NCBI GenBank assembly: GCA_035341015.1
Contig: DAOQUL010000012.1
Span: 11,724 to 75,723 of the forward strand
Direction of reading: 5' to 3'
Length of the DNA: 64,000 nucleotides
DNA from: JAKQIM01 sp029557965
GTDB lineage: Bacteria > Chloroflexota > Anaerolineae > Anaerolineales > UBA4823
Positions 1 through 8,812 of this stretch are shown piece after piece. Below the pieces are notes generated by a model. That model saw only the letters and a list, made by a program, of their open reading frames with translations, was not told where the DNA came from and searched no databases. Numbering within the stretch: position 1 is the stretch's first letter; the number at the start of each line of letters is the position of its first letter. Both the position numbers and the translations under genes were made by a program.

Positions 1-584
1 TTGCCGTGATCCTGGCGGCAGTGAGTGCATACGCTTTTGCCCGTTTCAAATTCCCGGGCCGCACGGCGGGGTTGGTCTTCTTGCTGACCACGCAGATGAT
101 CCCGGCGGGGATGCTGCTTTTGCCACTCTTCATTATGCTGGCAAAGATGAAGATGATCAACTCGTACCTGGGCCTGATCATTGCCTATGCGGTTTCTTCG
201 GTGCCGCTGACGATCTGGACGTTGAAGGGGTATTATGAAACCATCCCGGTGGACCTGGAAGAAGCGGCCCTGATCGACGGGGCCTCGCGCCTGACCGTGT
301 TCACCAAGATCATGCTGCCGCTTTCTACACCGGCGCTGGCGATTGCCTTCTTGTTCAGCTTTATGGGCGGCTGGAGCGAGTACCTGGTGGCGCGCGTGGT
401 CTTGCAGAAAGACTCTTTATACACCTGGCCGTTAGGTGTCTTCACGTATGCATCAGACTTCACGGTATCATGGGGTAAATTCTCGGCGGCCTCGGTCCTG
501 ATCGCCATCCCGGTGATGGCTTTGTTCTTGTACTCTTCCAAGTGGCTGATCTCTGGTCTGACGCTGGGAAGCGTGAAAGGATGA
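1..584 (+). CDS. Sugar ABC transporter permease, MalG type (5' end outside window)
   Basis: This is the C-terminal part of an inner-membrane ABC permease; the reading frame is open at the left edge, so the start lies outside the window. The EAA loop that contacts the ATPase is clear (EEAALIDGAS, encoded near 258-287), and several hydrophobic segments surround it. The end (LTLGSVKG) closely resembles the MalG-type permease at 3382-4233 (LTLGGVKG), so both belong to the carbohydrate-uptake CUT1 class. It precedes a binding-protein gene, but the complete permease pair for that protein lies downstream. This fragment is therefore probably the last gene of another sugar importer. Substrate unknown. 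Confidence 0.85.
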   Translation, partial: AVILAAVSAYAFARFKFPGRTAGLVFLLTTQMIPAGMLLLPLFIMLAKMKMINSYLGLIIAYAVSSVPLTIWTLKGYYETIPVDLEEAALIDGASRLTVFTKIMLPLSTPALAIAFLFSFMGGWSEYLVARVVLQKDSLYTWPLGVFTYASDFTVSWGKFSAASVLIAIPVMALFLYSSKWLISGLTLGSVKG

Positions 585-624
585 CCTGGTCGGATGGGGC
601 TTAATTTACCGCCTGCCAGTCTGT

Positions 625-630
625 TATAAT
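625..630 (+). promoter_or_regulatory. Candidate -10 box upstream of the sugar-binding protein gene
   Basis: A perfect TATAAT lies in the 200-nt gap between the upstream permease and the binding-protein gene. No convincing -35 hexamer is visible (TTAATT at 601-606 would give an 18-nt spacer). If used, it gives a leader of about 145 nt containing the hairpin at 732-751. Confidence 0.4.
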
Positions 631-731
631 TGGTTATGAAGAGGCTGTTATAGCTCTGTGAGATGCTTGGCGAGGAGGTGATGCGAGCAACCCGAGGGCC
701 AATTCTAGACCATTTTCAATTCAGTGTGGAA

Positions 732-751
732 TTCGCCGGCGTTCCGGCGAA
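732..751 (+). promoter_or_regulatory. Hairpin in the 5' leader of the binding-protein gene
   Basis: A perfect 8-bp stem (TTCGCCGG / CCGGCGAA) with a CGTT loop ends about 30 nt before the start codon and about 20 nt before the ribosome site. There is no U-run behind it, so it does not look like a terminator. It could stabilise the message or act as an operator; the function is not known. Confidence 0.4.
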
Positions 752-782
752 GGAAAAAACTTTCAATCCTAAGGAGAGAGAA

Positions 783-2030
783 ATGAAGAAGTTTTGGAGT
801 ATGTTGAGTGTTTTGCTGATCGCTGCGATGCTGCTGGTGTCTTGCACGCCCAAGGCTACCGCGACACCCGTGGCTACCGAAGAGACGGCAAAGCCCGTGA
901 CCATCACCATCTGGCACCAGTGGGATGGAGCGTACCTGACTGCCATTCAGGCTGTCTTTGATGCCTACACGGCTGCGCACCCCAATGTGACCATTGACCT
1001 GACCAAGCCCGACAATGTGTCGGACGCTTTGAAGGTCGCCATCCCGGCTGGCGAAGGCCCCGACATCATCGGTTGGGCCAACGATCAGATCGGCAGCCAG
1101 GCCCTGGTTGGCAACATCGTTGACCTGGGCACCCTGGGCGTGGACCAGGCTTTCTTGGAAAGCACCTACGAGCCCGCGGCTGTAGCTGGTGTGGTCTGGC
1201 AGGGCAAGATTTGGGCGCTGCCCGAATCACAGGAAGGCATTGCCATCGTCTATAACAAGGCCCTGGCGAGCGAAACTGACTTCCCCGCTGACCCGACCGA
1301 CTTCGCCGATCTGCTGGCGAAGGCAGAGGCCTTTGCGGCTGCCAACTCTGGCAAGTACCTGATCTGCAACCAGGGCCTGGGCAATGCGGATGCTTACCAC
1401 GTGGCCCCGGTGTACTTCGGCCATGGTATGCCCACCTATATCGATGATGCTGGCAATTCGTACCTGAACTCTGCTGAAGCCCAGGCTGCGGCTGAGTGGA
1501 TCGTCAAGTTCCATGAAGTTGCCCCGGCCGAAACCAGCCATGAAATCTGCAAGACCATGCTGGTTGAAGGCAATGCGGCTGCCTGGTGGACTGGCCCTTG
1601 GGCCATTGCTGACCTGGAAGCGGCTGGCATCGACTACGGTATCCTGCCGATGGGCAGCCCCTTCGTGGGCATCAAGTCCCTCATGATCTCCCGCAACGCG
1701 GTGGATCGCGGCACGGCTGAGGTTGCGCTGGATGTGATCAAGTTCTTCACCAATGCTGAGAACTCCAAGACCATCGCATTGGCCAACAAGACCATCCCGG
1801 CCAACACCGCCGCCCTGTTGGATGCTGATGTGCAGGCTATGGCGACCGTAGCTGGCTTTGGCGCTGCCCTGAACCTGGGCGTGCCGATGGCCAACACCCC
1901 CTTTGCTGGCGCTCAGTGGGGCCCGGTTGGTGACATGACCAACGCCATCTGGACCGGCGCTCAGACCCCAGCGGATGCGCTGGCTGCGGCTCAGGCTGCG
2001 GCTGAAGAAGCCATCGCGGGGATGAAGTAA
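783..2030 (+). CDS. Extracellular sugar-binding lipoprotein (MalE-like, SBP family 1)
   Basis: Predicted membrane-anchored binding protein of an ABC maltodextrin importer, 415 residues. A signal peptide ends in the lipobox LVSC (Cys21), followed by a Thr/Pro/Ala linker. The mature part begins with a beta strand of the ITIWHQW type, common in family 1 sugar-binding proteins, and contains the GPWAIADLE-like segment also seen in MalE relatives. The frame is open back to 663, but ATG 783 is preferred because AAGGAGAG at 771-778 sits correctly and the signal peptide begins there. A strong terminator follows at 2043-2080, then the two permease genes. Maltodextrin as substrate is inferred from neighbouring amylases. 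Confidence 0.88.
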   Translation: MKKFWSMLSVLLIAAMLLVSCTPKATATPVATEETAKPVTITIWHQWDGAYLTAIQAVFDAYTAAHPNVTIDLTKPDNVSDALKVAIPAGEGPDIIGWANDQIGSQALVGNIVDLGTLGVDQAFLESTYEPAAVAGVVWQGKIWALPESQEGIAIVYNKALASETDFPADPTDFADLLAKAEAFAAANSGKYLICNQGLGNADAYHVAPVYFGHGMPTYIDDAGNSYLNSAEAQAAAEWIVKFHEVAPAETSHEICKTMLVEGNAAAWWTGPWAIADLEAAGIDYGILPMGSPFVGIKSLMISRNAVDRGTAEVALDVIKFFTNAENSKTIALANKTIPANTAALLDADVQAMATVAGFGAALNLGVPMANTPFAGAQWGPVGDMTNAIWTGAQTPADALAAAQAAAEEAIAGMK

Positions 2031-2042
2031 CCCTGTGTTAAA

Positions 2043-2080
2043 AACGGGGAGGGCAGTCTATGCCCTCCCCGTTCTTTTTT
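2043..2080 (+). terminator. Rho-independent terminator between binding protein and permease genes
   Basis: A 13-bp perfect stem (2043-2055 with 2061-2073), a 5-nt loop and a tail of CTTTTTT. It lies 13 nt behind the binding-protein stop and 88 nt before the permease start. Partial read-through would give more binding protein than permease. Confidence 0.85.
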
Positions 2081-2167
2081 CGGCGCCGTTCTTTTTCGGC
2101 GGCGAGCCTGCCGATTTGTGCCTCGGCAGATCAATTCTGCCCGGCACATACCCAATGGGAGGTTCTT

Positions 2168-3385
2168 ATGGTCTCTTGGTCTGGGCGACGCAAAGCGCTG
2201 ACGATCTTGGCCTTTATTGGGCCAACACTGTTGGGCATCCTGGCGCTCAATATTTACCCGATCATCTATAACGTCTATATTTCGTTTACCAACCGCAACC
2301 AGTACCACCCCAATCCAGATTGTACGGTATTCCTGACTTCGGTCATTGAGCCGGGCTGTTGGCCGATGTTCCGCTCAAATGCTGGTATGGGCCAGCCATA
2401 CGTGATCCAGGAGCCGTTATTTGCCAATTATGACAGCCTGATTGGCAAACTCTTCACTGGCGAGGGTGTGTTGGCTCTGGTCAAGCTTGCGCTGCTCTTT
2501 GCTCCGTTGATCATCGCCGGGCAGGTGAATAAACGCCTGGACCGGCAGCTAACGCGGCCGGTTTCCTCGTTTTGGGTTTGGATAGGGGGGCTGGCGATAA
2601 CCGTTTTGCTGGCATGGATTTTGAATGTGGGCGGCGCGATGAAAACGCTGGAAGCAAGCAGCGACTTTTTCATCGTGGTCTTCCGCACATTGTTGTTCGT
2701 GGTGATTACCGTGCCGCTCAACTATATTTTTGGCCTGATCTTGGCCCTGGTGCTGAACGGCGATTACATCAAAGGCCGCACCTTTTTCCGGGCGATCATG
2801 ATCATCCCCTGGGCAGCTTCGACGATGTTCATCATCATGTCCCTGATCTGGCAGTTCTTCTTCCGCGAACAGGGCACCATCAACCAGATCCTCCGCGCCT
2901 TTGGCGGAGAGGGGTTGGCCTGGTTGGCCAATGGCAATTACGCCCTGGCAGCGATCATCCTGGTCAACCTGTGGTTCTCTTTCCCCTTCTGCTTTAACAT
3001 CATCCTGGGTGCTTTGCAGTCGATCCCTGCGGATCAATACGAGGCGGCAGATGTGGATGGGGCCACTTATTGGCAGCAGTTAGTCAATATCACCCTGCCT
3101 CTGTTGCGTCCCTCGGTGATGCCGGCAATTGTGCTCAGCGCGATCGGCGGCGGCGGCTTCCAGATGTTTGGTACGGTGTGGGCCATGACCGGCGGCGGTC
3201 CATCTCAGGGCGCAGGCGTGCCTGGCGCTACCGAGCTGGTGATGGTCTATGCGTATAAGCAGGTTTTCCAGTATAACGCATACGCCAAAGCGGGTGCTTT
3301 TGCGGTGATCATTTTCATTTTCTTGTTCATCGCCACGCTTTACAGCATGCGTATTAGCCGCATTACACAAGGAGCCTACGAATGA
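2168..3385 (+). CDS. Sugar ABC transporter permease, MalF type
   Basis: Integral membrane subunit of the importer, 405 residues. ATG 2168 is chosen over the longer frame (from 2060) because GGGAGG stands just before it and the extra N-terminal residues run through the terminator region. The first membrane segment is followed by an extracytoplasmic stretch and an additional hydrophobic pair (about residues 95-165) before the conserved permease core, as in long MalF proteins; many CUT1 partners are near 300 residues. The EAA loop reads EAADVDGAT. The stop overlaps the next gene's ATG by 4 nt, so the two permeases are probably translationally coupled. Confidence 0.88.
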   Translation: MVSWSGRRKALTILAFIGPTLLGILALNIYPIIYNVYISFTNRNQYHPNPDCTVFLTSVIEPGCWPMFRSNAGMGQPYVIQEPLFANYDSLIGKLFTGEGVLALVKLALLFAPLIIAGQVNKRLDRQLTRPVSSFWVWIGGLAITVLLAWILNVGGAMKTLEASSDFFIVVFRTLLFVVITVPLNYIFGLILALVLNGDYIKGRTFFRAIMIIPWAASTMFIIMSLIWQFFFREQGTINQILRAFGGEGLAWLANGNYALAAIILVNLWFSFPFCFNIILGALQSIPADQYEAADVDGATYWQQLVNITLPLLRPSVMPAIVLSAIGGGGFQMFGTVWAMTGGGPSQGAGVPGATELVMVYAYKQVFQYNAYAKAGAFAVIIFIFLFIATLYSMRISRITQGAYE

Positions 3386-4233
3386 GCCGCAAACCGAGAC
3401 CCCTCGTACTGGTTCTACAGTATATCTTTTTGGGCTTGATGACGCTCTTTGCTCTGTACCCGATCTGGTTTGTGATCCTGGCCTCTGGGCGCGTGGGCAG
3501 CCGCCTGTATACGCTTAACCTGTTGGGCATGTTCATTCCCACAGAATGGACGTTTGAGAATTACCAGGTTATGCTTTCGGGCCAGCCGTATCCCTTCTTG
3601 ACCTGGATGCGCAACAGCCTGTTCGTGGCGGGCTTCACCACGATCGCCTGCCTGCTGATCGCCACATCGGCAGCCTTTGCTTTCTCACGCTTCCGCTTCT
3701 ATGGGCGTGAGTTTGGCCTGATCCTGCTGCTGGCCATCCAGGCTTTCCCGGGCGTACTCTCGTTGGTGCCGGTGGCCCAGTTGTTGACGGCCTTCAAGCT
3801 GTATGCCAGCCATTGGGGGCTGATCCTGGCGTATACGATCGGCAACCTGGTGTTCACCACCTGGCTGATGAAGGGATACTTCGACACTATCCCCATCGAA
3901 ATCGAAGAGGCGGCCATGATCGACGGCTGCGGCCCGATCCAGTCCTTCTTGCTGGTGGGCCTACCGATGGCCAAGCCGGCCCTGGCGGTGACGGCTCTGC
4001 TGGCCTTCATGGGCGGCTGGGGTGAGTATGTGTTCGCCTCGGTGTTGATCCCGGCGCCAGATGTGCGGCGCACGTTGATGGTTGGTATGTACAGCCTGGC
4101 AAATACGCAAAGCATCCCCTGGGGTTACTTTGCAGCCGGGGCTGTGATGACCATCATCCCGGTCATCCTCATCTACACCTATTTCCAGAAATACCTGGTA
4201 GGCGGTTTGACCCTTGGCGGCGTCAAAGGCTAA
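3382..4233 (+). CDS. Sugar ABC transporter permease, MalG type
   Basis: Second membrane subunit, 283 residues, the usual length for MalG-type permeases. The EAA loop reads EEAAMIDGCG, about six hydrophobic segments are visible, and the C-terminus ends GGLTLGGVKG. It overlaps the MalF-type gene by ATGA. No ATPase subunit is encoded here; CUT1 importers often share an MsiK/MalK-type ATPase encoded elsewhere, so this is not evidence of a defect. Confidence 0.9.
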   Translation: MSRKPRPLVLVLQYIFLGLMTLFALYPIWFVILASGRVGSRLYTLNLLGMFIPTEWTFENYQVMLSGQPYPFLTWMRNSLFVAGFTTIACLLIATSAAFAFSRFRFYGREFGLILLLAIQAFPGVLSLVPVAQLLTAFKLYASHWGLILAYTIGNLVFTTWLMKGYFDTIPIEIEEAAMIDGCGPIQSFLLVGLPMAKPALAVTALLAFMGGWGEYVFASVLIPAPDVRRTLMVGMYSLANTQSIPWGYFAAGAVMTIIPVILIYTYFQKYLVGGLTLGGVKG

Positions 4234-6001
4234 TCCCCAACAACCCACCAACGACTTTGTTTTCGGCACCCTGGCTACCGACGAGCTGCGCACCAACCTG
4301 GTGCGCACTCGCCGGGCCGGGGTGACGCATCTACAGGCACGCCGGCCGCGCGACCCGCTTCCGGGCCAGCCGATTGAGCTGGAACTGACGGTAGGCCCGG
4401 CATATCCGCTGGAGCAGGCCTGGGTTTATTGGACCAACGATGGCTGCGACCCGGCTGGAAGCCTGGGGCAGGCGCAGGGGGGGCAGGCGACCCCCATGCA
4501 GGTGACCGGCGTGGAATGGGATACGCAGGTGTGGGGCTATGTGCGCCATTTTCGGGCCACCCTGCCTGGCCAGGCAGATGGCACGGTTTTGCGCTACCGC
4601 ATTTCAGCGGCCTGGGGCAGCCAGGCGGAGATGTGGGCCGATGGTGGGGCTTTTTATGCTTGCTATATTGCCGATGATCCAACCCCCGCCTGGACCCGGC
4701 AGGCAGTGGTTTACCAGATCTTTGTAGACCGCTTCTTCCCCGGGCAGGGGAGCGATTGGAAGCAGCCCGATGGGCCGGCAGGCTTTTACGGTGGGACGCT
4801 GCGTGGCATCACCGAGAAGCTGGATCACATCAGTGAGCTGGGGGCAAATGTGTTGTGGCTGACGCCGGTGTTCCCCAGCCCCTCGCATCACGGATATGAC
4901 GCCACGGATTATTTTGAGATCGAGCCGCGCTTGGGCAGCAAGCAAGATCTGCAACAATTGTTGGCCGCTGCGCATAGCCGTGGAATGCGGGTGCTGTTGG
5001 ATTTTGTGCCCAACCATTGGTCCTGGGGGCATCCCAGTTTTCAGGAAGCCATCCGAGACTCCAAGAGCCCGTACCACCACTGGTACACATTCACCCATTG
5101 GCCCGACCAATACGAGACCTTCTTTGGGGTGCGAGATCTGCCGCAGATCAACCTGCGCCACGCGCCTGCCCGCCAGCACCTGTTGGACGCGGCGGCCTAT
5201 TGGCTAAAGCTGGGTGTGGATGGGTACCGGGTAGATTATGCTGTGGGGCCTGCGCCAGACTTTTGGGCTGAGTTCCGCCGGGCCACTCGCCAGGCCTGTC
5301 CGGATAGTTGGACCTTTGGCGAGGTGGTGGAACCGCCGGATTCGCAGCTCAATTTTGAGGGCGGGCTGGATGGCTGCCTGGACTTTGGCCTGCTGGAGGC
5401 ATTCCGCCAGGGCTTTGCCTTTGGCAACTGGAATGCCGGGCAGGTGGGGGCCTTCCTAGCGCGCCACATGGCATACTTCCCCGAGACCTTTTCGCGCCCT
5501 TCTTTTCTCGATAACCACGATATGAACCGCTTCTTGTGGGCGGCGCGGGGCGATGAGCGCCGGCTGCGGCTGGCGGCCTTGTGCCAGTTCACGCTGCCGG
5601 GTGCGCCAGTGATCTATTACGGCACCGAGGTGGGGCTTTCGCAGGTGCGCGATGTGCGCCAGGATGGGCGCGGGCTGCCGGAAGAATCGCGCCTGCCCAT
5701 GCTGTGGGGAGAGGCGCAGAACATCGCTTTGCTGGACTTCTACAAAGACTTGGTGGCCTTCCGCCGCCGGCATGTGACCCTGGGCGAAGGTTCGTTTGAG
5801 GCCATGCCGGTCCAGGATGATGTGTTGGCTTACCGGCGGGGCGAGTTGGTGGTGGTCTTGAATCTCTCGCAGGAAAAGCGGTCGCTAACACTGCCCGGCG
5901 GGCAGGGCAGGCTGCTCTTTGCCAGCCAGCCTGGCCTGGGCGCGCCTGACCTTGAACACAGGCTCGACCTGCCGCCGCTGAGCGGGGTGGTGATCGGATG
6001 A
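4214..6001 (+). CDS. GH13 alpha-glucosidase family enzyme (cyclomaltodextrinase/neopullulanase-like)
   Basis: Predicted cytoplasmic enzyme hydrolysing alpha-glucan oligosaccharides, about 595 residues. The N-terminal ~130 residues form a beta-rich domain of CBM34 type, followed by a TIM barrel beginning AVVYQIFVDRF. The catalytic triad is visible: Asp341 (GYRVD), Glu370 (FGEVV) and Asp436 (DNHD). No signal peptide is present. The start is uncertain: TTG 4214 overlaps the permease end and has no clear ribosome site; GTG 4301 is an alternative that would trim the N-domain. Its stop overlaps the next ATG (5998). It probably degrades imported maltodextrins. Confidence 0.88.
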   Translation: MAASKANPQQPTNDFVFGTLATDELRTNLVRTRRAGVTHLQARRPRDPLPGQPIELELTVGPAYPLEQAWVYWTNDGCDPAGSLGQAQGGQATPMQVTGVEWDTQVWGYVRHFRATLPGQADGTVLRYRISAAWGSQAEMWADGGAFYACYIADDPTPAWTRQAVVYQIFVDRFFPGQGSDWKQPDGPAGFYGGTLRGITEKLDHISELGANVLWLTPVFPSPSHHGYDATDYFEIEPRLGSKQDLQQLLAAAHSRGMRVLLDFVPNHWSWGHPSFQEAIRDSKSPYHHWYTFTHWPDQYETFFGVRDLPQINLRHAPARQHLLDAAAYWLKLGVDGYRVDYAVGPAPDFWAEFRRATRQACPDSWTFGEVVEPPDSQLNFEGGLDGCLDFGLLEAFRQGFAFGNWNAGQVGAFLARHMAYFPETFSRPSFLDNHDMNRFLWAARGDERRLRLAALCQFTLPGAPVIYYGTEVGLSQVRDVRQDGRGLPEESRLPMLWGEAQNIALLDFYKDLVAFRRRHVTLGEGSFEAMPVQDDVLAYRRGELVVVLNLSQEKRSLTLPGGQGRLLFASQPGLGAPDLEHRLDLPPLSGVVIG

Positions 6002-7065
6002 ACCACCCGCTTGTCGAACGCGCTCGCACTGAGGGTACGCCGCTGATCGACCCGGTTGCCAACACCACCGGCGATGCGGCGGATACGCGTGTGGCCACCT
6101 TTGTGTGGGCAGGCAAACGCGCCCCGAGGTTGATCGGTGATTTTTGCGGTTGGGAGGATGGCGACCCGGTTGTGTTGGTCAAAGAGGCGCCCTCGGTGTG
6201 GACTTACCGCCTGGCGCTGCCGAAAGATGCCTACATGGAGTACGTCTTCGTGGATGGCGACCAGCGCCTGGACGACCCCTTCAACCTGCGCCGTGTTTCG
6301 AACGGCATGGGCAAGTACAACCAATATTTTTACGTCACTCCAGGCCTCCAGCCGCCGGCCCTGCCGCGCCGCCTGAAGGGGCAGGTGGAGCGGCATGTGA
6401 TCGAGGCGGAGCATTTGATGGCAGGCCTGCGCCGGAACGTTTACCTTTACCGGCCTGCCACCGAGCAGCCGGTGCCGTTGGTGGTGGTGTGGGATGGGCG
6501 GGACTATTTGCGCCGCGCCCGGCTGGATGTGATCGTGGATACCTTGATCAGCCAGGGGCGCATCTGCCCGCTGGCATTGGCCATGGTGGATAACGGACGG
6601 CAAGCGCGCACGCTGGAATATGCATGCAGTGAGGCGACCCTGGGCCTGCTGTATGAGGCAGTGCTGCCGCTGGCCCGCCAGCACCTAAACCTGGTGGATG
6701 TATCGGAACAACCCGGTGCATACGGTGTGCTGGGGGCCTCGATGGGCGGCCTGATGGCTTTGTACACGGGGCTGCGCATGGCGGGGATCTTTGGGCATGT
6801 GCTCAGCCAATCGGGGGCCTTTACGCTGGACGATTATGATTCGGTAGTCTTCGAGTTGGTGGAGCATGGCCCGCGGCGCGATCTGAAGGTGTGGCTGGAT
6901 GTGGGCCTGTATGATTTACACCCCTTGCTGCCGTCCAACCGGCGCATGCGGGCGGCCCTGGCGGCGCGTGGTTATGGGGTGGGATACAATGAATACCCGG
7001 CAGGGCACAATTACAACGCCTGGCGGGAAGATGTGGTGAAAGGATTGGAATTTTTATATGGCTGA
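5998..7065 (+). CDS. Esterase-D-like alpha/beta hydrolase with N-terminal CBM48-like domain
   Basis: 355 residues in two parts. Residues about 25-120 resemble the E-set/CBM48 glycogen-binding fold (LIGDFCGWEDGD, then a YVFVDG strand). The rest is a PF00756-type alpha/beta hydrolase with nucleophile Ser248 in GASMGG, a likely acidic residue in LDVGLYD and a histidine in PAGHNYNAW. The same architecture occurs in enterochelin-esterase-type proteins, but nothing here relates to siderophores. Within an amylase operon the likely substrate is an acylated or otherwise esterified carbohydrate; this is inference. No signal peptide. It overlaps the preceding GH13 stop by ATGA. Confidence 0.75.
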   Translation: MNHPLVERARTEGTPLIDPVANTTGDAADTRVATFVWAGKRAPRLIGDFCGWEDGDPVVLVKEAPSVWTYRLALPKDAYMEYVFVDGDQRLDDPFNLRRVSNGMGKYNQYFYVTPGLQPPALPRRLKGQVERHVIEAEHLMAGLRRNVYLYRPATEQPVPLVVVWDGRDYLRRARLDVIVDTLISQGRICPLALAMVDNGRQARTLEYACSEATLGLLYEAVLPLARQHLNLVDVSEQPGAYGVLGASMGGLMALYTGLRMAGIFGHVLSQSGAFTLDDYDSVVFELVEHGPRRDLKVWLDVGLYDLHPLLPSNRRMRAALAARGYGVGYNEYPAGHNYNAWREDVVKGLEFLYG

Positions 7066-7078
7066 TGGAGGTGATCTT

Positions 7079-8740
7079 GTGAAGAAGCATACACTTTTTC
7101 GGTTGCTCGGCCTGGTGATGATCGGGCTGTTTTTTGCAGCCTGCACGCCGGCAGGGCCAAGGGCAGTCCAGCCGGTGGAGGGTCTTCCGCAGGGCACAGA
7201 CGGCCTGCCCTGGTGGAGCGATGCGGTCTTTTACCAGATCTTTGTGCGCAGTTTTTATGACAGCGACGGCGATGGGATCGGCGACTTTAACGGGATCATC
7301 GAGAAGATGGATTACCTGAACGACGGCGACCCCAAGACGACCACCGACCTGGGCGTTACCGGCATCTGGTTGATGCCGATCAACCCCTCGCCCTCGTATC
7401 ACGGTTACGATGTGCTGGATTATTATGATGTCAACCCCGATTATGGGACGATGGACGACTTCAAGCGGCTGTTGGAAGAGGCCCATGCGCACGGCATTTA
7501 CGTGATCATGGACCTGGTTCTGAATCATACAGCGGTTGAGCATGAATGGTTCAAAGAAGCGCGCGACCATCCCGAATCAGCTCGCCACGGCTGGTATGTT
7601 TGGGCCGATGAGAACCCGGGTTACAAAGGCCCGTGGGGGCAGGATGTGTGGTATCCCACGATTGCCGGTTATTACTACGCCATCTTTTGGTCGGGCATGC
7701 CAGACCTGAACTATACCAACCCTGAGGTTACGGCTGAGATGCAGAACGTGGCTGCTTTCTGGCTGCAAGATGTGGGGGTGGATGGCTTCAGGTTAGATGC
7801 GGCGCGCCACCTGATCGAAGAGGGTGAGAAACAGGAAAATTCAGATGCTACCCACACCTGGTGGGAGAATTTCCGCCCGCAGTATAAGGCCATTAACCCC
7901 AATGCCATCACGGTCGGTGAAATCTGGACCACTAACCGCGCTGTGGCAAAGTATGTGGAAGGCGATGAGTTGGATATGGCCTTCAATTTCGACCTGGCAA
8001 GCCAGATCCTCGATAACGTGGGCAGCGGCTATGGGCGTGGTCTGCGCGATGCGATCCGTTCGAGCTACAATCTCTTCCCGCCGGGCAGCTATGCCACCTT
8101 CCTCACCAATCATGACCAGAACCGGGTGATGGACCAGTTTGCCGGCGATATTGAAAAAGCGCGCCTGGCCGCGACCGTACTTTTGACCATCCCGGGCACT
8201 CCCTTCATCTACTATGGTGAAGAGATCGGCATGACCGGTTCGAAGCCGGATGAGAAGATCCGCACGCCGTTGGCCTGGACGGGCGATGACAACAAGGCCG
8301 GCTTTACTACCGGGCGGCCCTGGCAGGCCGTCAACCGGACCTATGCCGAGGTGAATATTGCCACCCAGAGCGCCGATGCAGAGTCTCTGCTTTCGCTTTA
8401 CCGCACCCTGATCCACCTGCGCAACGACCATGCGGCCCTGCGGGTGGGCAATTATGTGGCGGTGGACGCCGGCAACAATGCCCTGCTGGCCTTCTTGCGT
8501 GTCTCTCAAGAGGAGGTGGTGTTGGTGCTCATTAACCTGAGTGATAAAGCGGTCAGCGATTACAGCCTTTCTTTGGGCCAGGGGACGCTGGCGGGCAAGT
8601 ATGCGGCGTATGCCTTGTTGGGCGAGGGCGAGATGCCGGGTCTGACAGCCAATGCCGGCGGTGGGTTCGATGCGTACCAGCCGCTGCCTGAGATCCCGGC
8701 TTACGGAAGCTATGTGATTCAACTGCTAGGCGGCAAGTAA
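7079..8740 (+). CDS. Secreted GH13 alpha-amylase lipoprotein
   Basis: About 553 residues. GTG 7079 is preferred over the in-frame ATG 7058 because GGAGGTGA (7067-7074) precedes it and the signal peptide then starts MKKHTLF and ends at lipobox FAAC. The barrel starts VFYQIFVRSFYDSDGDG, followed by region I (DLVLNHT) and the triad Asp240 (FRLD), Glu281 (GEIW) and Asp346 (NHDQN), with a C-terminal beta domain. The D/GDG segment in the first loop is a typical calcium site. Anchored outside, it would produce oligosaccharides for the importer. Confidence 0.9.
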   Translation: MKKHTLFRLLGLVMIGLFFAACTPAGPRAVQPVEGLPQGTDGLPWWSDAVFYQIFVRSFYDSDGDGIGDFNGIIEKMDYLNDGDPKTTTDLGVTGIWLMPINPSPSYHGYDVLDYYDVNPDYGTMDDFKRLLEEAHAHGIYVIMDLVLNHTAVEHEWFKEARDHPESARHGWYVWADENPGYKGPWGQDVWYPTIAGYYYAIFWSGMPDLNYTNPEVTAEMQNVAAFWLQDVGVDGFRLDAARHLIEEGEKQENSDATHTWWENFRPQYKAINPNAITVGEIWTTNRAVAKYVEGDELDMAFNFDLASQILDNVGSGYGRGLRDAIRSSYNLFPPGSYATFLTNHDQNRVMDQFAGDIEKARLAATVLLTIPGTPFIYYGEEIGMTGSKPDEKIRTPLAWTGDDNKAGFTTGRPWQAVNRTYAEVNIATQSADAESLLSLYRTLIHLRNDHAALRVGNYVAVDAGNNALLAFLRVSQEEVVLVLINLSDKAVSDYSLSLGQGTLAGKYAAYALLGEGEMPGLTANAGGGFDAYQPLPEIPAYGSYVIQLLGGK

Positions 8741-8749
8741 GGTTTCCTG

Positions 8750-8798
8750 AAGGTGGAATGACCCAGGGTCGTGTCGACCCAGCGGCCATTCCACCTTT
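8750..8798 (+). terminator. Long hairpin after the GH13 lipoprotein gene
   Basis: An outer perfect 11-bp stem (8750-8760 with 8787-8797) encloses an inner 6-bp stem (GGGTCG 8766-8771 with CGACCC 8775-8780). The following T-rich stretch is weak (TTTGTCT), so termination is probably partial. Its presence argues against GTG 8771 as start of the next gene. Confidence 0.6.
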
Positions 8799-8812
8799 GT
8801 CTACATTCTCTT

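Noticed and set aside
663..782. Longer start for the sugar-binding protein (ATG 663 or 681)
   Set aside because: It would put 40 hydrophilic residues before the lipoprotein signal peptide. ATG 783 has a well-placed ribosome site. The AGGAGGTG at 673-680 is directly against ATG 681, too close to use.
8771..8812. GTG start of the GT-C propeller gene at 8771
   Set aside because: It lies in the loop of the hairpin 8750-8798 and gives no better signal; ATG 8813 is used.
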